Origin: Mantis religiosa
Taxonomy: Eukaryota; Arthropoda; Insecta; Mantodea; Mantidae
Length of the DNA: 64,000 bases
Direction of reading: 5' to 3'
Assembly (NCBI GenBank): GCA_030765055.1
Contig: CM060950.1
Span: forward strand, 19,038,729 to 19,102,728
How positions within the stretch are numbered: position 1 is the stretch's first letter; every line of letters begins with the position of its first letter. Position numbers and translations under genes: made by a program. Positions 45,119 through 55,288 of the stretch are shown here, in pieces. The notes beneath the pieces are model-generated. The model did no database searches. It saw only the letters and a list, made by a program, of their open reading frames with translations, and was not told the DNA's origin.

Positions 45119-45585
45119 TGTGACTTTGTGGGTTCGTGAAATGAAAAGTCCAATTTCACCACTCAAAAATGTTCTTTATTTCCACCGACTTACAGTTTAA
45201 CACTTGCCAATTACACAGAATTACGTGCTGCACACAATTACAATTCACCAGTTCGTCCGTTACAATTTCCTTGTACTCGCGATTACGTAAACTCCGATGC
45301 ACGCACAGTCTTCTCGTTCATTAACACGTCCTTCGCTAGCACGTCAAACACTGACTGACTCACTCCTAATTGAAGTCCCTTTTATAGGAATATCCTGCTA
45401 TTCTAGAAGTCTCTGGTTTTCCGCAAATTACCCGAACGTTCCATAGGAGAGGAGAAGGGGAGAGAAACTTCGAGGGACAGTGACATTTCCCTCAGTTAGT
45501 GACAGAGACCGATGAGTGGGCGTGGCCCAGTGCCTAGGGTCCCTCCCAACTGTCGCCTGTCCGTCCCTTCCCTAATTGGGTGACA
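45119..45585 (-). repeat. 5' LTR of the Gypsy-type element
   Basis: Identical to the 3' LTR except for one base. The coding-strand TATAAAAG is at 45379-45386 and AATAAA at 45175-45180. It would supply the promoter for the genomic RNA. Confidence 0.96.
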
Positions 45586-45792
45586 ATATTGAATAGTTTA
45601 CTATTTTGAAATGGAGGAGATATTGTTTAATTTTGTTGTGACCTATTCCTTTATATTTTGTCAATTTTAGGGACTTAAAAGTCATGAAATTAGTCCAAAA
45701 AGCTATATGTATTTGTATTAAAATTATACTTAAGGGTGATATATCGATATCACGCGCGCACACGGACTCAGACAAGCACGCAGAGAGAGAGA

Positions 45793-46035
45793 AATGTGTA
45801 GTGTTTAACGCCCGCTTTTACTACATACGGCACCGCAGGCGATGACACTGATGATACATGAGATGAAGATGGAGCACCGGTGGAATGAGATGGTGGGGGA
45901 AACCGGAGATCCCGGAAAAAAACCGCCCCAACGCCGTGTTGTCCACTACAAATCTCACTTTGCGGTCGCCTGGGACCGAACCCGGGCCGCCTTGGTGAGA
46001 GCCAAGCGGTCTAACCACTGAGCCACGGCGTGGCC
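45793..46035 (-). repeat. tRNA-derived SINE, family A, copy 4, with TSD
   Basis: Full-length minus-strand copy with well-preserved head (box A TGGCTCAGTGGTTAGACC; box B GGTTCGGTCCC) and 3' end 'atgtagtaaaagcgggcgtt'. It is flanked by GCAGAGAGAGAGA on both sides (about 45780-45792 and 46036-46048), which is either a TSD or insertion into a GA repeat. Confidence 0.95.
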
Positions 46036-46048
46036 GCAGAGAGAGAGA

Positions 46049-46419
46049 GAGAGGAAAGCAATGCGTAGTAATTACGAGAAAAGAAGCGAGAAGCGAATAT
46101 AAGACAGAAATTTAGAGATGCATGGTTTCAAGAAGTTCAGCATAAGCGGTGGCTACAGAAAGAATGAAAGGTGAACATTGTGTGATAACTGTCATTCTGG
46201 TCGATGTGAACTCGTGAAATATACCGATGCGATGTACATAGAACGGAATGCAACAACTTCATAAACAATAACTTGTTTCATCTTCGGCGAAACAACGCTA
46301 AACTGCAGTTGAGTGGCCGTCGTATGCTGGGAGAATGGCGGGCGTGGCCTCGGTGGCTGGAGCGTTGCCAACAGTGAAAACATACATTCGCTGAAGCTAC
46401 TACCTGCGTAACCACACTA
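46049..46419. other. unannotated interval
   Basis: About 370 bp. Nothing is recognised. Confidence 0.35.
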
Positions 46420-47300
46420 ATCCATGTTTCACATAAGCTTGCTCCGTATCTCTTAACGGTCACGTGACCTTATCACCTCTCATTGGCTGCTATTGCAGTA
46501 TAGACTGTTATGCGGTAAAAATTAGTTCGTTATTTAACATGGTGATATATATTTATATGTTGAAAGAGAATTGTCAAATTTATATTTTCGTAACTGTTTG
46601 AATTAAATATATTACACAACAGAGTGATTTATCTGAAATGCATGTTAATTCTAAACAAAGTAAAGAGAAGGTTCCTTTGCTCTCAAGCACATGGCACGAT
46701 AGCACGTGATTTAGCGGTAGTGATGACATAGTTGTTTATGACTTTTATCACTGACCTTGTTTTGAACTAGATTAGTCATATATCGCCATTCGAAGGTGTG
46801 TTGTGCCGAGTGCGAGAGCTAAATTCTTTATTGATCATTTATTGTGTGTACTTATTATTGTATAATGACAGAGTCTATCGCCAGTTTTTCGCTAAAGCAT
46901 CGCAAGGGAAAACCTTTACATAGCGGCGGAAAAAGAATTGTGGTGCATGTGTTTAATGCACTCACAGAAAAGAATCCGTCTTTGCCAGTGAGAGAAGTGG
47001 AACTGCTGTGTCCTGAACTTACAGGTGTGTTAGATGCGTAGGAACATCGCGACATGAAATTGAGACAACAGGAAAGCTTACCACTCCAGGGGCGATATTG
47101 CTGTGTGGCGAAGACGTTATTTAAGGACAATCAGATTGTACCAGAATACAAATCGCAAAATATACTACTTTGACGAGACTTGGGTGAATGAAGGACACAC
47201 AAGTATGGCATGACATGACTTTTAAGACTGAAAGACAAGCATTTTTGCAAGGTATGTGTGCTGGTTTTAAAAAATCCCAGTGGAAAAGGCCGAAGGCTTT
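46420..47300 (+). mobile_element. Tc1/mariner-type element relic, copy 1
   Basis: The first 450 bp recur at 63520-64000, and both copies begin directly after a TA. A transposase relic follows. An N-terminal frame from the ATG at 46865 (MTESIASFSLKHRKGKPL, then GGKRIVVHVFNALTEKNPSL) stops at 47041. After frameshifts, the catalytic block KIYYFDETWVNEGHTS is readable at about 47157-47204, then a stop. DETWVNEGHT contains a catalytic Asp of an insect IS630-Tc1-mariner family. The end 'KNPSGKGRRLFI' at about 47266-47303 belongs to the same domain. I do not see the right terminus. Confidence 0.8.
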
Positions 47301-48074
47301 TTATTATAAACCTGTTTCAGTTTTATTGCTCATTCATTCAGTTTCAACTTGCTCAGTTTTATTATAAACTTCATCATTTTTGCATGCCTTCATATTCTTA
47401 TTTGTATGATTTTATCTATCTTCCTGGCAATTATTATGACGTTTGCTGCAGATTTAAATGTGACAGGAAGGTACCGCCTATGGTGCGAAAGCATTAGCCA
47501 ATTAGAATGAGGGGGAAGGTAGTTGTATGCGGAGTGATACATGTCAGCAGGGCAAGGTTATATGAAACAGACTAGCGATACTGGAATGCGTAAGGAAACT
47601 GGCTAGACTAGAGCGGTTAAGTAATGATACATCAAGTAACAAGGCTTCAGTAATGATGATAATGACTAGACTAGTTCTAATCTCGTGAATTAGTGGCTCT
47701 CAAGATGATAAGGTACAGTGCCCCAGTGGGCTGCAAATGGGATGAGGGGAGAGAACTTCAAAAATTTAAATGGTACATGGTTTAAATTCAAGATAATCTG
47801 ATAGTCCTCAATACATTAAGTGATGTTGAAACAGTTTTTTCTAAAATTAAAACATCAGAATTTATGAGCAAATGCAATTATGCAATTTCTTTAACGTATC
47901 TTATTAAAAACAAGGTGGTTAACCTCATTGATCCGTTTAAAAAGTTAGTCAAAATTCCACATTTTCTTAATGCTATATAATGATGATAACATTAACTAAA
48001 TGAAACAATAATAATGAGAAAAGCAATTTGGGTTGGCAGCTTTTCGCTGTCTTGGCACATTTCAGAACTGCACA
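47301..48074. other. unannotated interval
   Basis: Possibly the decayed remainder of the 46420 element. A short open plus-strand stretch at about 47820-47982 (FSKIKTSEFMSK, then NKVVNLIDPFKKLVKI) looks protein-like but is not recognised. Confidence 0.35.
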
Positions 48075-49165
48075 GCTGGCAAGAGCTTGCTATGGTTATG
48101 TCATTGCTTACCGTAACAGATGACAGCCACCCAAAATACTTAGGAGAGAGGTTGAATAACAATGGAAAGTGGGGAGCACACAGGAGAAAAATTGAAGCAA
48201 AAGGAAGGGCGGCAATGAATGGAATAAGAATATGCAAATATAAGCTAGAAATGACAACCAAGTGGTTAGAAAGAATGTATGAAGCACTAGTGGAATCCGA
48301 AATGCTGTATTCAGTGGAGATCTGGGGGGGGGGGGGGGGGCACAGAAGTAAACAAAACGGTAGCTTTAGTAGAATTAGGAAAGACAAGAAGAAATGGAAT
48401 AATAATGGAACAGTAATAAAATTTTGGTATAGGTGTTTGGCCAAAGAAGGGAAAATTATGAAATTATGAATGAGACAGCAAAAAAGATTAGAGAACTCAA
48501 ATAGTTGGTGAGCAGAGATAGGAGGAATTAGGGAAAAAATAGGAATGGGAGATATATGGAGATTAGTGGAAAGGGATGTAGGCGATGTGGGTAAATTAGT
48601 AAAATGCAGAATAGAAGATGGAGAAAGGCAGGAAATATGGGGAAGTATAGGAAATAGGAAATCATTACAATTTTACAAGCATATAAAAAGAAATTGGGAC
48701 GAGAAGCATATGTAGATTACTGCAATAAGCAAGAGAGAGAAGGGCTAGCTTGGATGAGAACAGGAACAATATTTCTAAGAGGGATAGGAAGTAGGGAAAA
48801 GGGAATTTGTGAATTGTGTGGGGGAAAAAGAAAGCATAGAACACTATGTAACAGAATGCGAGGAGGTTGCAATGTGGAGAAGAAAGGTTTGGGAGGAAAA
48901 ATGGGAGAAAGTAGAGAAGAGGATAGTAGCTATAAAAATGTTAACAGGGAAAAAAATGGGCCAGAAATGTAAAGAATATAAGAAAGGAAAATGGGGGGGA
49001 AGAATGGGACTAAGTAACAAGGAGGCATGGAGGTTAATAGCTACCTGGCAGAGCAGAAGACCAGGGTGTCATGTAAGCCAAGGTAGCAACAAGGTAGACA
49101 AACAAATGTAGTCTAAAGTTGTAAATTGTAAAATGTTGGAATATGCACAGTAAATAATTCATTCA
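48075..49165 (+). pseudogene. LINE C-terminal relic with CCHC motif
   Basis: Plus-strand frames give the region after the RT core of a LINE: KYLGERLNNNGKWGAHRRKI, then EAKGRAAMNGIRICKYKLE, then WLERMYEALVESEMLYSVEI followed by WGGG, then LGREAYVDYCNKQEREGLAW, then a zinc-knuckle GICELCGGK that continues after a frameshift as ESIEHYVTECEEVAMWRRK. The Cys-x2-Cys...His-x4-Cys arrangement is typical of LINE pol C-termini. Frame changes and a run of about 14 G (48326-48339) make it inactive. The 5' part including the RT core is missing. Confidence 0.85.
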
Positions 49166-50539
49166 TTCAAATAATACAGTCATTGTTTGTGCCGGAAGGC
49201 ACTGATATAGCCATAAGAAATTACTGTGTATCATTTTTTAGTATTTTTAGTAGAAAGATTATATTTGGTGATTGAGGTTTTGGAAATAACAGTAGATGTT
49301 TTTGTCTGCACTTTTAATGTAAGTGGTGCAGTTACAAACCTATTGCCATTTGCTTTCAATGGTAACTTGCAGTGCTGTGCAGACCTACTGTAACATACCA
49401 GTTGCTGTCGCCTAGTTCTACAGCCCTGAAACAGATGAAAGGAATATGATGGATAGGAAATACTTGGTACAAAGGGAACCACCCCATCATTTGACTACTT
49501 ACCCAGCTAAACCACAAAAATTCAATGCTGAAAGTAGGTGGCACGACAGGAATAAAATGCTGGACCTCCCAAATGTAAGCCTTGTGGTTTTTGTGGAGCT
49601 ACTTGCTCGGTAATTAGTGGTTGTAGTCCTAAGAAAAGAACTAATTTTGTTGCTACTGCTGTGGTGAAGACCTATAGAGAACCAGCAAAGTGCAGTCAAG
49701 CTAAACTGTGTTGAACATTCTACAGAAGGTGATATTTAAATGCACTTTATATACTGGAAGAAGTGGGATTGTCTGTTATTTACCTAAAATCTGCCTAGGG
49801 CAAGCAGTGAAACAAGGAAACGTTGACTGTTATTGGAGGATATACATCTGCATAACTGGAACATCTTTTTATATAATGATACAATACAGAAATCTCTGTA
49901 ATTGCAAAAATTGTTGTTTACCTTTATTTATTAAAAATGATTTTAATTAAAATACTGTTATATATATTTGTTTTATATCTAGTGATTCATTTGTGGTTAT
50001 AACATTTAATAAATATCCTGTCTATGGGAGAGATGCACACTCCCGAAACGTTTATTTCTAATTGTCTTTTTGCCTGGCTTGCTTCCCGAGAACAACTTGA
50101 GCATACCTTAATTATGTTTCTTTGTCAAAAACCAATAACTTGATTGAAAAAATAGTGCAAATAAATGTGATTTTTGTAATTGCTTGCACTTTAGATGGCA
50201 AGAGAATTACAAATGAAGCTATAATCAAGTAACTAATACAATCAGATATCAGAACCAAGTTCTTGCTATATATTATATGATGGAGATAATGAATATTTTA
50301 AGAAATGAAAGGTATAGATTTTCAGTATGTATGTTAATTATCATTAATGGGGGGAAATAAACGTTTTTATAAGCTTGAATGAAATAATGTTTCCTAACTT
50401 GGATAGCAGATATTATAAGGAACATGAATGCCGCTATCATGAAGGAATATGTCATAGTAATTTAATTGTTTTTTCACGCTAGCCATGTGTAGGACAAGGT
50501 TTGGAAAGGTAGAGTAAGACTGTGAAAAATTCTGTTAAT
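49166..50539. other. unannotated interval
   Basis: About 1.4 kb, AT-rich. Short frames only, with no domain. It could be intron or upstream region of the PX-domain gene. Confidence 0.35.
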
Positions 50540-50795
50540 TGACCTAATAGTGTTTTGAATTATAGAGCCTGGGACTTGAACTACTTACAGCATTGTAAGT
50601 CACCATTAAGGTAGTTGTCTCATATGTAGAGGAAAACGCGTAGTGGTTCACCGGGAAAAATGCGCGTCGGTTCAAGAATTTAATGTGGTGCTGGCATGTT
50701 GCCATGATAGATCAGTGGTTAAGAGGAACCGGACGGAGACCGGGAGATCCAAGGTCCAAATACTGGCTACGAAACTGAATTTTTGAGCGTGACTT
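50540..50795 (+). repeat. tRNA-like SINE, family C, diverged copy
   Basis: Leader 'attaaggtagttgtctcat' at about 50609 and core 'catgatagatcagtggttaagagg', with a heavily altered box B (GGTCCAAATACTGG). It shares the longer leader ('ttatagagcc...acttacagcat') with 27240-27300. Confidence 0.8.
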
Positions 50796-51204
50796 AGACG
50801 TTTTCAAATATGTTATTGTTTTTAACATTTTCTTAAGATAAATCATATGTGTATTATTTGCTTATATGTGTATTATTAAACAATATGAGGTTTATTTGCT
50901 TCTTTTTCTATTGCACCTTTGGAATTTATATTTCATTTATATCGGTAATATCACAGTGAAGCAGGCTGTGTATCACAATTACCATTAATAATGAATTACC
51001 ATAATTGAAAGTACTTCCAAATACTACTTGAAATTAAAGGCAGGCTATTGATTTTCCTTATTTAGATTCAAAGATTTTTAAGTGTGCTCTTTTTGTCCAT
51101 TATTTACTGCTGATCTCCTCAGAAACTGTAATTATAATCGACATAAGTGAAGATTTGCTATGTAATTCCCAAATATGAAGTTTTATTCCTTGACAAGGTA
51201 ATAT
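50796..51204. other. unannotated interval
   Basis: About 400 bp, AT-rich. No feature is seen. Confidence 0.35.
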
Positions 51205-51690
51205 GTTAAACTTAAAGGGAGCCAATTAATGACACTAAACAACAATCACTTTTAAATTTCCTGGAACATGTTTCAGAGGCTATTTTCCTCCTTTGTCAAC
51301 CGGACATTGACTGGTTCTCAGTGGTATAGCTGGCGATATTTTGTCTTAGGTCTCCTCTGGTGGTGATTTGAGGAACGTGCTGAAAAAATCTTTATGGGGG
51401 ATGTCGAAATTGAATACTTTGTTTCTATTTTTTGAAATGAGGATTTGTTCCCATTTGGACAGTTCTTGTTTTCCTGTTGTGTGTTTAAGTAGTATTCAAT
51501 TTCGACATCCCCCAGCAAGTTCCTCGAACCGCCACCAGAGGAGACCTACGACAAAATATCGCCAGCTACACCACTGAGAACCAGTCGATATCCAGTTGAC
51601 AATGGAGGAAAATAGCCTCTGAAACATGTTCCGGGAAATTTAAAAGTAAGCGTTGTTTAGTGTCATTAATCGACTCCCTTTAAATTTAAT
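51205..51690. mobile_element. fold-back element / long-TIR MITE
   Basis: Two arms of roughly 200 bp (about 51205-51417 and 51489-51690) are inverted copies, with a loop of about 70 bp. Matching landmarks include TTAATGACACTAAACAAC near both ends, 'tttcagaggctattttcctcc', 'gatattttgtc' and 'gggggatgtcgaaattgaata' near the loop. Transcribed on either strand it would form a very long hairpin. Exact ends are uncertain; both sides share TTAAAYTTAAAGGGAG. It lies 280 bp before the first PX exon. Confidence 0.85.
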
Positions 51691-51970
51691 TTATTACAAC
51701 AAGACTATTTTCAACACTTCCATGAAAGGAATTATAAGGTAATATGTGTTCTCTTCTTCGTTATTTAGAAGTCGGATTATTACAATTAAAACACTTACCA
51801 GAGACAAGATAATTTTAAAATTAATATTTTAGGTCTTTTGTATTTAAGATACATTCAGGTTTACTCATTCTTAAATTATTGTGACACTACATATAATTAT
51901 GAAAAGTTGGTCAATGTATTGCTTTCAATCTGTTGTGTGTTAAGGGCATTTATGCATTGTTTTATTGTAG

Positions 51971-52195
51971 GTTTCACTTTATGATGAGGAGCTAAAACCT
52001 TTGGCATGTGAAGACTCTGAGAACAAATGGTGGCATGTGTCAGTAACATCGCAAGGAAAATCATGGGTGCTCAGACGGTCTTATGAAAACTTCCGAATGC
52101 TGGATCAGCAACTGCACCGTTGCATTTATGACAGGAAATTTTCTGGGCTTCAGGAACTTCCGCCAGAAGATAATATTCCAGGAGAAAATCAGGAA
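51971..52195 (+). CDS. PX-domain exon of a PX-SH3-RhoGAP gene
   Basis: Internal exon of 225 nt (75 codons), phase 0 at both ends: acceptor 'ttttattgtag' before 51971 and donor GTAAGT at 52196. An in-frame TAG directly upstream agrees with a splice junction rather than a start. The product begins VSLYDEELKPLACEDSENKW and contains the PX signature SWVLRRSYENFRMLDQQLH, then CIYDRKFSGLQELP. This order is characteristic of the N-terminal PX domain of RhoGAPs of the ARHGAP32/ARHGAP33 type (insect CdGAPr), which bind phosphoinositides or partner proteins and stimulate GTP hydrolysis by Cdc42/Rac. It is partial here; the upstream exon was not found. Confidence 0.88.
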
Positions 52196-52795
52196 GTAAG
52201 TTTTAAATGGATTAATGATGTTTCTGTTGTTTGAATCTGTACCTATATTCAAAATTTGATATGATGTACAGTAATAGAAGTTTTAACAACTATTAGGTTT
52301 ATTTTTACTCTGATTTTCTTAGCCCCAGAAAATATATTTTCTTCATTACATGTAGTTCTCATTTATACTTTCTTCTAGTTCCAGCTTTTATAGTTCTGCA
52401 AATTCTCTTTCAGGTTTCTGTATGACTCTTCACTCTTTTTCCTTCATTTATTCTTCTCATCTTTTGGATCCTACTTCCATTGTTTAAGCTTCATGTGCTT
52501 CTGTATTAACTTAGATGTAATTGTTATGTAGATTAATAAATACTATGTTTAAGATTCAATAATTTGGCATGTTTGTGAGCTTGGATTATTTGAGGAAATG
52601 AACACATCAGGAATCATTAATCATACAACTGAATTACAATAGCTATATTTTAAAGAGTTTTTCTATTTCTATCTTTCTGGAAATTGTCCATTTTAAATTG
52701 TAGAGAAAAAGTTCACTGACTATTATAAATTGTGCACCCTTAATATTCTCCTGGTGAAAGAGAACCAGCGAAAGCATTCAGTCAGAAACAATACA

Positions 52796-53003
52796 GGGTG
52801 TCCATAAATGAATATCGGGGTTTTAACGCTTTATAACATTATAACATTATAACATTATAACATTAATTTTATTAAACTTACAGTAATGAAATATATGTCA
52901 CATGAAAGAGCAACTCAAACAGTTTTATATACGAGCTTACTGTAAGTTTAATAAAATTAATGTTATAAAGCGTTAAAACCCCGATATTCATTTATGGACA
53001 CCC
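52796..53003. mobile_element. MITE with long inverted ends inside an intron
   Basis: The termini are GGGTGTCCATAAATGAATAT on both sides, and the inverted similarity continues through 'cggggttttaacgctttataac' and 'attttattaaacttacagtaa', about 70 bp per arm. The left arm carries four CATTATAA tandem units where the right arm has one. The element is 208 bp long with no coding capacity. Confidence 0.9.
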
Positions 53004-53394
53004 GGTACTTGTAAAATATCTTATTCAAGTGTAAGATCTGAAGCTTTCAAGAGAGATTAGTTGTATCAGTGTTTGCAAATCCAAGCTTTCAATTAAGCTG
53101 AGCAGTAAGGGTATTTTCAGAAACCACCCATAATAATGGAGTTCAGCTTGTCATATATTTATACAGCAGTCTCCTGTGAATTATGTTAATTATTTTAGTG
53201 TTTTAAGTTCACCCAAAACCACCAGTACTAGGGTGACATAGAGTATGATACAAGACTGCTGATAAGGTTAGTTCTTTTTCTTCTTTAATTTCTCTATTTT
53301 TACCACTAGGAAATTGTTGTTCCTCCATCCCTCATGCCCATAGGCATTGAGTTGAGGAACAGAAGCTTTGGATCGGATAGAGTCCAGGATGGGT

Positions 53395-53577
53395 TATCTG
53401 CCCAATGCCTGGTATGAGAGTGAGAGAAATAGATGACTGGGAAAACTGGATATTCCAGAGAAAACCTGCCCCTGTTACGTTTTGTCCTCTACAAATCTTA
53501 CATGTGGTTGTCTGGCATTGAACCTGGGCTGTCTTGGTGAGAGCCAAGCAGTCTGAACCGCACGGCCACAAGGCCAA
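53395..53577 (-). repeat. tRNA-derived SINE, family A, copy 5, degraded
   Basis: Recognisable minus-strand head (gccttgtggccgtgcggttcagac, then 'ttggctctcaccaagac') and the 'aaacctgcccctgttacg' body segment. The box region is mutated. It is the oldest-looking family A copy here. Confidence 0.75.
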
Positions 53578-55063
53578 TTCTAAATAGATCCATCTTGATT
53601 CCCTTTCTACACTAAATACCCTAAATCACTAACAAATCCTAGGAAGTCACATGTTAGTTACTGTTGGCTCATTCTTTACAGCTTGGCGGTTTGCCTGACC
53701 TTGTTTGACATACTTAGCAGTACTACTGAGGTGACAGTCATAAATGTGATTTGTTTGGGAGGTATAAAGTAATACATATAGATGCAGTCTATATTTGGTT
53801 AATATAAGTAATGCTTTAGACAGCTTGAATATAAAGGGCAAAATTTCACTCTGACACATTTACGTGAATTTTAATTTCAAATATGTGGAACTTAATAGTT
53901 GAAGTTAGTATATGGTTTATTCAATTGTGAAACAACAAAGGACTTCAGTAAGTTTTCTAATTTGTGTAATTGCTTATCAATAGGTATATGAACTGTGTAA
54001 CACTTAACTTTAACATAATAAATAATACTTTGTAGAATTACGAGGGAGGGGTGCACTATGTGGTAGTACAGGTATTTAATCAAGTGGCCTTCAGTGCATA
54101 AATAAAAAGAATAATGTAAAACTTTTTAACAAAAAATTGAAAAGTGATTATTCCTCATTTGTTATATCCTGTAGCTAACTTTTTCAACTTTTTCAAGAAT
54201 AAATCTTGAAAATTGTAAGTTCATATTAAACTGATTTTGGTTTCTATTTTGGTGTAAAATGAATGTGAAATAGGTGCACTAATTTAAATGTTAAATTTAC
54301 CGATATTCTCTCTAAGAATTAGAAATAATCTGAATTAGGATAAGACAGAGCCGCTTAACCTAGCTAGTTTTGGAATTTGTTTTGTTGAAATATTGTTACT
54401 CTAAAAATTTGTTATGTGATTTTGTTATGGTAAACAGTAGAAGTATCAAAGGAAATCCTGTGAAACACTATGCATTTTCTATCATTCTGATTTTATTTGG
54501 TCTAAAATAAATATTATGAAATAGCAATGTGTAGGTCTTGTTTCCAGTATGACAAATACAGACGTAAGTTCCACTTTAGGTTAAAATTAAAGTTACAGAG
54601 GGCAGTGAAGCTACCCTATGTATTGGAACCTTTGTTGAGTGTTTGTTTCTCCCTAGAACAGTTGCATTCTTTATGAAAGAATTTAAATTTTTTAGACATA
54701 TTCCTTGGAGTTAACCCTAAATGTAGGGACCTTTTGACAGTATGACTGCTATGTGACGAGATTTGGAGAAGGTACTTTGCACCTTGCCCTATGAAATGTT
54801 TTCTGCATTTCAAATGAATAATGTACAAAGACATGTTTAAAATTTGGGTATGACCCGTTAGTTTGTACTTATGAACTTTAACACAGATAAATATTTTGTA
54901 TGTCTTACTTTACACTAGCAATGTGCAGCATTGTAAGTTTCTCTGAGTTTAAAAATTCAGTGCAATAGCCAGAACTTTGAGCTTTTCAAGTGTGATTCAT
55001 TTTTCTATTAACAAAAATGTTTTTTCTATTAGAACCTGTACCAAAATTCTTTTCTACACGCAG

Positions 55064-55288
55064 GAAAGCATACGTCGTCTTCTAACGGAGTACTTAGCAA
55101 GATTTTCTCAAATTTCGGGAAATCAGATAAACTGTGGACCAGTACTCAATTGGTTGGAGTTGGACAACCGCGGTCATCGTCTTCTGGTGCCTGATGGGGA
55201 CAACTGCCCTATAAATACACCTGCTGTTGCTGCTGCTTATTCTGTTAAACGTTATACTGCACAGGCTGGAGATGAGATATCCTTTGAG
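55064..55288 (+). CDS. PX end and SH3 start exon of the RhoGAP gene
   Basis: Exon of 225 nt (75 codons), phase 0 on both sides: acceptor CTACACGCAG before 55064, donor GTATGG at 55289. It encodes the last PX helix (ESIRRLLTEYLARFSQIS), a linker with LNWLELDNRGHRLLVPDGD, and the beginning of an SH3 domain (AVAAAYSVKRYTAQAGDEIS), where A-x-A-x-Y and the acidic turn correspond to the usual ALYDY and DELSF positions. The order PX-linker-SH3 is diagnostic for the ARHGAP32/33-CdGAPr family. The SH3 continuation and the RhoGAP domain must lie further downstream; I found no matching exon up to 64000. Confidence 0.88.

Larger units (their letters stand above)
39971..45585 (-). mobile_element. full-length Gypsy-type LTR retrotransposon
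   Basis: Complete Ty3/Gypsy-type element, coded on the minus strand: 5' LTR (45119-45585), primer-binding site, gag, pol with protease-RT-RNase H-integrase order, polypurine tract, 3' LTR (39971-40437). No env frame follows pol. The LTRs are 467 bp each and differ at one position (T at 40250, C at 45398). The flanking 4-bp duplication is ATAT (39967-39970 and 45586-45589). Both main frames are open, so this copy is recent and may be competent for transposition. The coding region is markedly GC-rich compared with the surroundings. Confidence 0.97.
52196..55063 (+). other. intron of the PX-SH3-RhoGAP gene
   Basis: GT...AG intron of 2,868 nt (GTAAGT...CTACACGCAG). It contains a MITE (52796-53003), a degraded family A SINE (53395-53577) and otherwise AT-rich sequence with no coding potential. 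Confidence 0.85.

Noticed and set aside
40618..45200. Many plus-strand frames of 60-283 codons in the Gypsy element
   Set aside because: Antisense shadows of the GC-rich gag and pol frames.
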